Source: Roseateles_E sp005503085 (GTDB taxonomy: Bacteria; Pseudomonadota; Gammaproteobacteria; Burkholderiales; Burkholderiaceae_C). From it: a DNA stretch of 64,000 nt. The stretch is from NCBI RefSeq assembly GCF_028462495.1, contig NZ_JAQOWX010000006.1, positions 22,999-86,998 on the forward strand, in the 5' to 3' direction. The notes beneath the pieces were generated by a model. The model was not told where the DNA came from. It saw only the letters and a program-made list of their open reading frames with translations, and ran no database searches. The position numbers and the translations under genes are program-made. Of this stretch, positions 59,662 through 64,000 are shown one piece after another (positions within the stretch are counted from its first letter, which is position 1; each line of letters opens with the position of its first letter).

Positions 59662-60821
59662 CGCCCGCCCTCCAGGCCCAGCTCGCGCAGAATGGCCGCG
59701 TTGTGCTGGCCCAGCGCCGGAATGGCTTCCATGCGCGGCCTGTAGGCCGCGTTGGCGCCCGGCGGCAGCAGCGCCTTGATCGGGCCGGCCGGCGAGTCGA
59801 CCTCGGTCCAGCGCTCGCGGGCGGCCAGCTGCGGGTGGTCCCACAGCTCGGCCATGCTGTTGACATCGGCATTGGCAATCTGCGCGCGATCCAGGCGTTC
59901 GCGCAGTTGGCTGCTGCTCAGCGTCGCGAAGCAGGCCAGGATCAGAGTGCGCAGCTCCTCGCGGTGGCTGTTGCGGGCCGCGTTGCTGGCAAAGCGCGGC
60001 TCGCCGGCCAGCCCGGGCTGCTCCAGCACCAGCGCGCAGAAGGCCTGCCATTCGCGCTCGTTCTGCAGGCCCAGCATCACGGTGCGGCCGTCGCCGGCCT
60101 GGAAGGGGCCGTAGGGATAGATGGTCGCGTGGGCGGCCCCCAGACGCGGCGGCGGGCTCGCACCCTGGTAGGCGTAATACAGCGGGTAGCCCATCCACTC
60201 GCTCAGCGCCTCCAGCATCGACACATCGATGTGCGAGCCCTCGCCGGTCCTGGCGCGCAGAAGCAGGGCTGAGAGGATGTTGGTGTAGGCATACATCGCG
60301 GCGGCGATGTCGGCAATCGAGGCGCCGGCCTTGACCGGGTCCTCGGGCGTGCCGGTAACCGACAGAAAGCCGGCCTCGGCCTGGATCAGCAGGTCATAGG
60401 CCTTGCGGTCGCGGTAGGGGCCGTCGTTGCCATAGCCCGAGATGTCGCAGACGATCAGGCGCGGGTAACGCCGGCGCAGGGTCGCGGCATCCAGGCCCAG
60501 CCGCGCGGCGGCCCCGGGCGCGAGGTTCTGCACGAACACATCGGCCTTGGCCAGCAGGCCCTGCATCACGGCATCGGCGGCCGGGCTCTTCAGGTCCAGC
60601 GCCAGGCTTTCCTTGGAGCGATTGACCCAGACGAAATGCGAGCATTGCCCGGCTACCCGGCTGTCGTAATGGCGGGCGAAGTCGCCGTCGCCGGCCCGCT
60701 CCACCTTGATGACCCGCGCGCCCTGATCGGCCAGCTGGCGGGTGCAGAACGGCGCGGCAATCGCGTGTTCGAGCGAGACGACGGTGATGCCGTCGAGCGG
60801 GCGGGGGCGTGCGGTGCTCAT
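59658..60821 (-). CDS. CaiB/BaiF family CoA-transferase (class III)
   Basis: 387 residues. The start has LDGITVVSLEHAIAAPFCTRQLADQGARVIKVE and the CoA-binding HFVWVNRSKESLALDL. The catalytic Asp lies in KAYDLLIQAEAGFLSVTG, and GSHIDVSMLEALSEWMGYP is conserved. Class III enzymes move CoA between acyl-CoA and a free acid. The coupled HpcH lyase suggests activation of a hydroxy-dicarboxylate (malate or citramalate-like) followed by cleavage. It starts 12 bases after the Bug-type binding-protein gene. Confidence 0.93.
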   Translation of the reverse strand: MSTARPRPLDGITVVSLEHAIAAPFCTRQLADQGARVIKVERAGDGDFARHYDSRVAGQCSHFVWVNRSKESLALDLKSPAADAVMQGLLAKADVFVQNLAPGAAARLGLDAATLRRRYPRLIVCDISGYGNDGPYRDRKAYDLLIQAEAGFLSVTGTPEDPVKAGASIADIAAAMYAYTNILSALLLRARTGEGSHIDVSMLEALSEWMGYPLYYAYQGASPPPRLGAAHATIYPYGPFQAGDGRTVMLGLQNEREWQAFCALVLEQPGLAGEPRFASNAARNSHREELRTLILACFATLSSSQLRERLDRAQIANADVNSMAELWDHPQLAARERWTEVDSPAGPIKALLPPGANAAYRPRMEAIPALGQHNAAILRELGLEGGR

Positions 60822-60833
60822 GATGGGCGCCCC

Positions 60834-61808
60834 TCAGTCGATCTTGGCGCCGGAGCTCTTGACGAGCTTGCCCCAGCGGGCGATGTCTTCCTGCAGCAGC
60901 GCGGCGAACTGGGCCGGCGTTGCGCTGGCCAGTTCCACGCCCTGGGCGCTCAACGCGGCGCGGGTCTCGCCGTGCTGCAGCACACTGGCCATCGCCTCGC
61001 CAAGGCGGCGCTCCACCTCCGCCGGCACGCCGCGCGGCGCGAACAGGCCCACCCACAGGGTTCCGGCATAGCCCGGCACCTTCTCGCCGATGGCCGGCAC
61101 CTCGGGCAGGGCCGGCGAGCGCTGCGGCGAGCTCACGCCCAGGGCCAGCAGCCGGCCGCTCTTCAGATAGCCCAGCACCGAGGGCAGGCTTGCGAAGGCC
61201 ATCGGCACCTGGCCGCCGATCACATCGGTCAGCGCCGGCGCCACGCCCTTGTAAGGGATGTGCTGGATGTCCAGCCCGCCCATTCTGTTGAGCATCTCGC
61301 CCAGCAGATGGTTGAGCGTGCCGTTGCCGGCCGAGGCGTATTGGTAGACGCCCGGCTTGGCCTTCACCAGCTTCAGGAAGTCGTCCAGGTTCTTGGCTGC
61401 AAAGCCGGGCGTCACCACCAGCACATTGGGCACCGAGCCGACCAGCGCAATCGGCACGAAGTCCTTCACCGGGTCGAAGCCCGGCGATTTGTAGACTGCC
61501 GGGTTGATGGCCTGGCTGCTGCTGATGGTCATCAAGAGCGTGTAGCCGTCCTTGCTGGCCCGGGCCGCCAACTGGGGGCCGATATTGCCGCCCGCCCCGA
61601 CCCGGTTCTCCACCACCACCGTACCCTTGAGCGTCTCGCCCAGACGCTGGCCGACAATGCGGGCCACGATGTCGTTCGTGCCACCAGCGTTCTGCGGCAC
61701 GATCAGGGCGATGGGCTTGGCCGGGTAGTCGCTGGCCAGCGCCGCGCCGCTGCACAGGCCCAGCAGGGCAGCGCACAGCGTGCGACGGATCATTTGGTGA
61801 GATGTCAT
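60834..61808 (-). CDS. Bug/TctC-type solute-binding protein
   Basis: 324 residues with a signal peptide (IRRTLCAALLGLCSGAALAS). The family hallmark YPAKPIALIVPQNAGGTNDIVARI is followed by VENRVGAGGNIGPQLAARASKDGYTLL and IPYKGVAPALTDVIGGQVPMAF. Bug proteins bind carboxylates and related acids in the periplasm and serve tripartite tricarboxylate transporters or sensors. The membrane parts TctA and TctB are not adjacent. GGAGAC precedes the ATG at 61808. First gene of the binding protein-CoA transferase-lyase operon, divergent from a LysR gene. Confidence 0.95.
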   Translation of the reverse strand: MTSHQMIRRTLCAALLGLCSGAALASDYPAKPIALIVPQNAGGTNDIVARIVGQRLGETLKGTVVVENRVGAGGNIGPQLAARASKDGYTLLMTISSSQAINPAVYKSPGFDPVKDFVPIALVGSVPNVLVVTPGFAAKNLDDFLKLVKAKPGVYQYASAGNGTLNHLLGEMLNRMGGLDIQHIPYKGVAPALTDVIGGQVPMAFASLPSVLGYLKSGRLLALGVSSPQRSPALPEVPAIGEKVPGYAGTLWVGLFAPRGVPAEVERRLGEAMASVLQHGETRAALSAQGVELASATPAQFAALLQEDIARWGKLVKSSGAKID

Positions 61809-61894
61809 GGCTTGTCTCCGTGTGTCGGTGGGATTGGAATGCCACGATCTTGGTCGCTGCCGCTCTGCGCAACAATGCCAATGTTTGGAGAGAA

Positions 61895-61931
61895 GGCTTC
61901 CGATTTCCGGAAGCCACGAGCGCCGGAAATC
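61895..61931. promoter_or_regulatory. Interlocked inverted repeats before the LysR gene
   Basis: GGCTTCCG (61895-61902) pairs with CGGAAGCC (61908-61915) around ATTTC. GATTTCCGG (61902-61910) also pairs with CCGGAAATC (61923-61931), so the two dyads share bases. The element ends 6 bases before the LysR start codon and lies 87 bases from the divergent operon start. Probable operator for self-repression. Confidence 0.55.
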
Positions 61932-61937
61932 TCTGCG

Positions 61938-62861
61938 ATGCGTCTGAGCCTGAGCGATCTGCGTCTGTTTGTCGTGGTGGCCGAGCAGGCCAATCTGACC
62001 CATGCCGCCGCGCTGGTTCACCTCTCGCTGACGGCCACCAGCACCCGCATCCGCGCCATCGAGGAGCAGGCCGGCATGGCGCTGCTGGAGCGGCAGGCGC
62101 GGGGCGTGCGGCTGACGCCGGCCGGCGAAGCCTTCGCCCACCATGCCAGGCTGATGCTGCAGCAAGCCGAGTCGCTACGCGCCGAGCTGCAGGAGTATGG
62201 CGGCGGCCTGCAGGGCCATGTGCGGGTGTTCGCCAACACCACGGCGATGACCGAGTTCATGCCCGAGATCCTGGCCGGCTTTCTGGCCGCGCAGCCGCGT
62301 GTCACCGTGGGGCTGAAGGAGCATGCCAACCACGAGATTGCACGCGGCGTGCGCGAGGGCCGGGCCGATCTGGGCATCGCGGCCGGGGCCGTCGATCCGC
62401 AGGGGCTGGACGCCTTTCACTTCGCGACCGACCGCCTGGTGCTGGTCTGTGCGCGCCGTCATCGGCTGGCGCGGCGCGCCAAGGTGGCGCTGGCCGAGGT
62501 GCTGGGCGAGGCCTTTGTCGGCATGCACGAGGACAGCACGATCGCGCGCTTCCTGACCCGCGTGGTCGAGGAGATGGGCATGGCCGCGCCGAAGCTGCGG
62601 GTCCAGGTCAGCAGCTTCGATGCGATGTGCCGCATGGTCGAGGCCGGGGTCGGCCTGGGGCTGGCACCGGAATCGGCGGCGCACCGCCATCAGGCCGCCG
62701 GCATGGGCATCGCGCTGGTGGCGCTGAAGGACGACTGGGCACTGCGCCAGCGCTATCTGTTGACCCGCCAGGGCCAGCGTCTACCGGCCTATGCGCACGA
62801 GCTGATCGCGCGCATTTGCGCGCATCACGGGCCGGTGTGGCCGGGCCCGGCCCGGCCGTAA
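61938..62861 (+). CDS. LysR family transcriptional regulator (of the CoA-transferase operon)
   Basis: 307 residues. Helix-turn-helix at 1-60 (LRLFVVVAEQANLTHAAALVHLSLTATSTRIRAIEEQAG). The effector domain runs from HVRVFANTTAMTEFMPEIL to the end, with GVGLGLAPESAA conserved. It is divergent from the Bug-protein operon, with 129 bases between starts, the standard layout for a LysR regulator of a catabolic operon. The inducer is probably the acid taken up or its CoA ester. The ATG at 61938 fits family N-termini; one at 61881 would add unrelated residues. Confidence 0.9.
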   Translation: MRLSLSDLRLFVVVAEQANLTHAAALVHLSLTATSTRIRAIEEQAGMALLERQARGVRLTPAGEAFAHHARLMLQQAESLRAELQEYGGGLQGHVRVFANTTAMTEFMPEILAGFLAAQPRVTVGLKEHANHEIARGVREGRADLGIAAGAVDPQGLDAFHFATDRLVLVCARRHRLARRAKVALAEVLGEAFVGMHEDSTIARFLTRVVEEMGMAAPKLRVQVSSFDAMCRMVEAGVGLGLAPESAAHRHQAAGMGIALVALKDDWALRQRYLLTRQGQRLPAYAHELIARICAHHGPVWPGPARP

Positions 62862-62883
62862 CGTCGGGACAGGGCCCCAGGAC

Positions 62884-64000
62884 TTAGGCCGGACTCAGCG
62901 CCGCCGGCCCCGTGTCCGACAGGTCCTTCAGACTGCCCTGCCGTATCCGCGCCTCCCAATGCCCGGGCCGCTCCGGCCGGCCGGAGAGATAGCCCTGCAG
63001 GCCCTGCACACCCAGCGCCTGCAGGAACAGCAGCTGCGGCACGGTCTCGACCCCCTCGGCCACCACCTGCAGCCGCAGGCTGTGGGCCAGCGACACCACC
63101 GAACGCACGACCCGCTCGCGCCGCGCGTCCCCGGGCAGGCTGCGCAGAAAGCTGCGGTCGATCTTCAACACATCGATGGGCAGGTCCACCAGCTTGGCCA
63201 GCGAGGAATAGCCGGTGCCGAAGTCGTCGATGGCGATGCGAAAACCGGCCTCGTGCAGGCGCTGCAGCTGCTGCAGCGCCTGGGGCGGCGGGCGCGCCCG
63301 CGCCGACGCGGTGACCTCCAGCTCCAGCTGCGCCGGCGACCCACCCTGGCGGGCCAGGCTGGCCTGCAGCATCTCGAACAGGCTGTCGCGCTCCAGATCG
63401 CGGGCCGAGAGATTGACCGCCAGATGGCAGTGCTCGACGGGCAGGCCCTGGGCCCGCCACTGCGCCAGCTGGGCACAGGCCGCCTCGATCACCCAGTCGC
63501 TGATGCCGCCCACCAGGCCGCAGGCCTCGGCCACCGGGATGAAGTCCACCGGCGAGATCGCGCCCAGCACCGGGCTGGTCCAGCGCACCAGGGCCTCGAA
63601 GCCCAGCAGCTGGCCATCGGGGCGCAGCTTGGGCTGGTAGAGCAGATGCAGCTGCTGGCCGGCCAGCGCCTGCGGCAGCTCGGCCTCGATGGCCATGCTG
63701 CGCGCCACCGCCTGGGCGGTGGCGGTGTTCAGCAGCACCAGGCCGTCATGGGTCTCGCGCCAGCGCGGGTCCTGCCCCATGTCCAGCGCCAGCTCGGCGC
63801 AGCGCAGCAGCTCGGCACCGTCGGCACCGGGCTGGCGCGCCAGCAGATCGGCGCTGGTCACCAGGCCGAAGGCCAGCTCCAGCGCGACGCGCTGCTGCGC
63901 CGCCTGGCCATGCTGGGGCAGCCGTGCACGCAGACCGGCCACCAGCGCCAGCACTGCGGCCTCGTCGAGCGAATCGGCCGCCAGCGGCAGCAGCAGCGCG
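62884..64000 (-). CDS. GGDEF/EAL-type cyclic-di-GMP phosphodiesterase (C-terminal part)
   Basis: At least 372 residues; the frame is open to the window end, so the start is outside. The first visible residues (ALLLPLAADSLDEAAVLALVAGLRARLP) look like the strand and helix after a GGDEF motif, so a GGDEF domain probably precedes. The EAL domain runs from about residue 115 of this part: GFEALVRWTSP, AVNLSARDL, DDFGTGYSSL, VLKIDRSF, VVAEGVET and LQGYL. The ExTE motif reads EVTA, so its second Glu is Ala, which may lower activity. It ends 22 bases from the convergent LysR gene. Confidence 0.9.
   Translation of the reverse strand, partial: ALLLPLAADSLDEAAVLALVAGLRARLPQHGQAAQQRVALELAFGLVTSADLLARQPGADGAELLRCAELALDMGQDPRWRETHDGLVLLNTATAQAVARSMAIEAELPQALAGQQLHLLYQPKLRPDGQLLGFEALVRWTSPVLGAISPVDFIPVAEACGLVGGISDWVIEAACAQLAQWRAQGLPVEHCHLAVNLSARDLERDSLFEMLQASLARQGGSPAQLELEVTASARARPPPQALQQLQRLHEAGFRIAIDDFGTGYSSLAKLVDLPIDVLKIDRSFLRSLPGDARRERVVRSVVSLAHSLRLQVVAEGVETVPQLLFLQALGVQGLQGYLSGRPERPGHWEARIRQGSLKDLSDTGPAALSPA

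Overview
This is a high-GC, gene-dense piece of a beta-proteobacterial chromosome. The gene set points to Burkholderiales, probably a Roseateles/Pelomonas/Mitsuaria-like member of the Sphaerotilaceae or Comamonadaceae. It includes glnA followed by ntrBC, phaCAB, an AceE/AceF/Lpd pyruvate dehydrogenase with a lipoylated Lpd, protocatechuate 3,4-dioxygenase, and a Bug-type binding protein. There is no rRNA gene, so the taxonomy is inferred from gene content only. I see no tRNA, rRNA, CRISPR array, prophage or insertion sequence, and no gene-free stretch above 300 bases.

Layout. 1-4.0 kb: tail of a parvulin isomerase, a DUF2062 membrane protein, the pobA-pcaH-pcaG operon (4-hydroxybenzoate to protocatechuate to beta-carboxymuconate), and an orphan LolD/YbbA-type ABC ATPase divergent from a TesA-like esterase. 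4.6-9.8 kb: a FecR/DUF6600 secreted protein with an Arg/Asp/Pro-rich tail, peptide deformylase, a metallo-beta-lactamase-fold hydrolase and a TPR-GGDEF diguanylate cyclase. 9.8-14.8 kb: nitrogen control (ntrC, ntrB, a DUF4124 protein, glnA) with a recognisable sigma-54 promoter and candidate NtrC sites. 14.7-20.1 kb: a MoaB/CinA-like protein, an EI24 membrane protein, an overlapping beta-propeller/deacetylase/fatty-acid-hydroxylase operon, and an AIM24 protein. 20.2-24.9 kb: a PcaR/PobR-type IclR regulator and the phaCAB polyhydroxyalkanoate genes.

25-35 kb: housekeeping and accessory genes. These are pgeF, maiA, a Nudix hydrolase, a RelE/ParE-type toxin-antitoxin pair, a lapG-lapD biofilm switch (degenerate c-di-GMP receptor plus periplasmic protease), an HDOD protein, a four-gene DUF6152/DUF6644/VOC/ankyrin operon, and a divergent LysR/PaiB pair. 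35.5-45 kb: the aceE-aceF-lpdA operon, divergent from a PAS histidine kinase and FixJ-type response regulator, with a long dyad between them. 45-54.7 kb: folD, prlC, a DUF192 protein, an alpha/beta hydrolase, a TonB-dependent receptor preceded by a perfect LacI-family palindrome, an MFS transporter and rmuC.

54.7-64 kb: a more accessory stretch. It holds a lower-GC 70-residue membrane protein, a P-loop ATPase, VOC proteins (one with its middle deleted), GNAT, DEDD exonuclease and DUF1877 genes. A CoA-transferase/CoA-ester lyase/Bug-binding-protein operon follows with its divergent LysR regulator, then the C-terminal part of a GGDEF/EAL protein running off the window. The lyase gene is frame-broken by what looks like an assembly join: a 132-base exact duplication around a single N at 58936. 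Removing one copy restores the frame.

Four themes recur. Aromatic and organic-acid catabolism feeds the TCA cycle and PHA storage. Nitrogen control is represented by Ntr genes with recognisable cis-sites. Cyclic-di-GMP signalling is represented by one cyclase, one LapD receptor and one EAL protein. Several divergent regulator/target pairs have operator-like dyads in short intergenic gaps. No clearly new multi-gene defence or mobile system was found. The less ordinary items are the secreted beta-propeller/deacetylase/hydroxylase operon, the two-component system facing the pyruvate dehydrogenase operon, the LacI-type operator before the TonB receptor, and the interlocked repeats before the last LysR gene.
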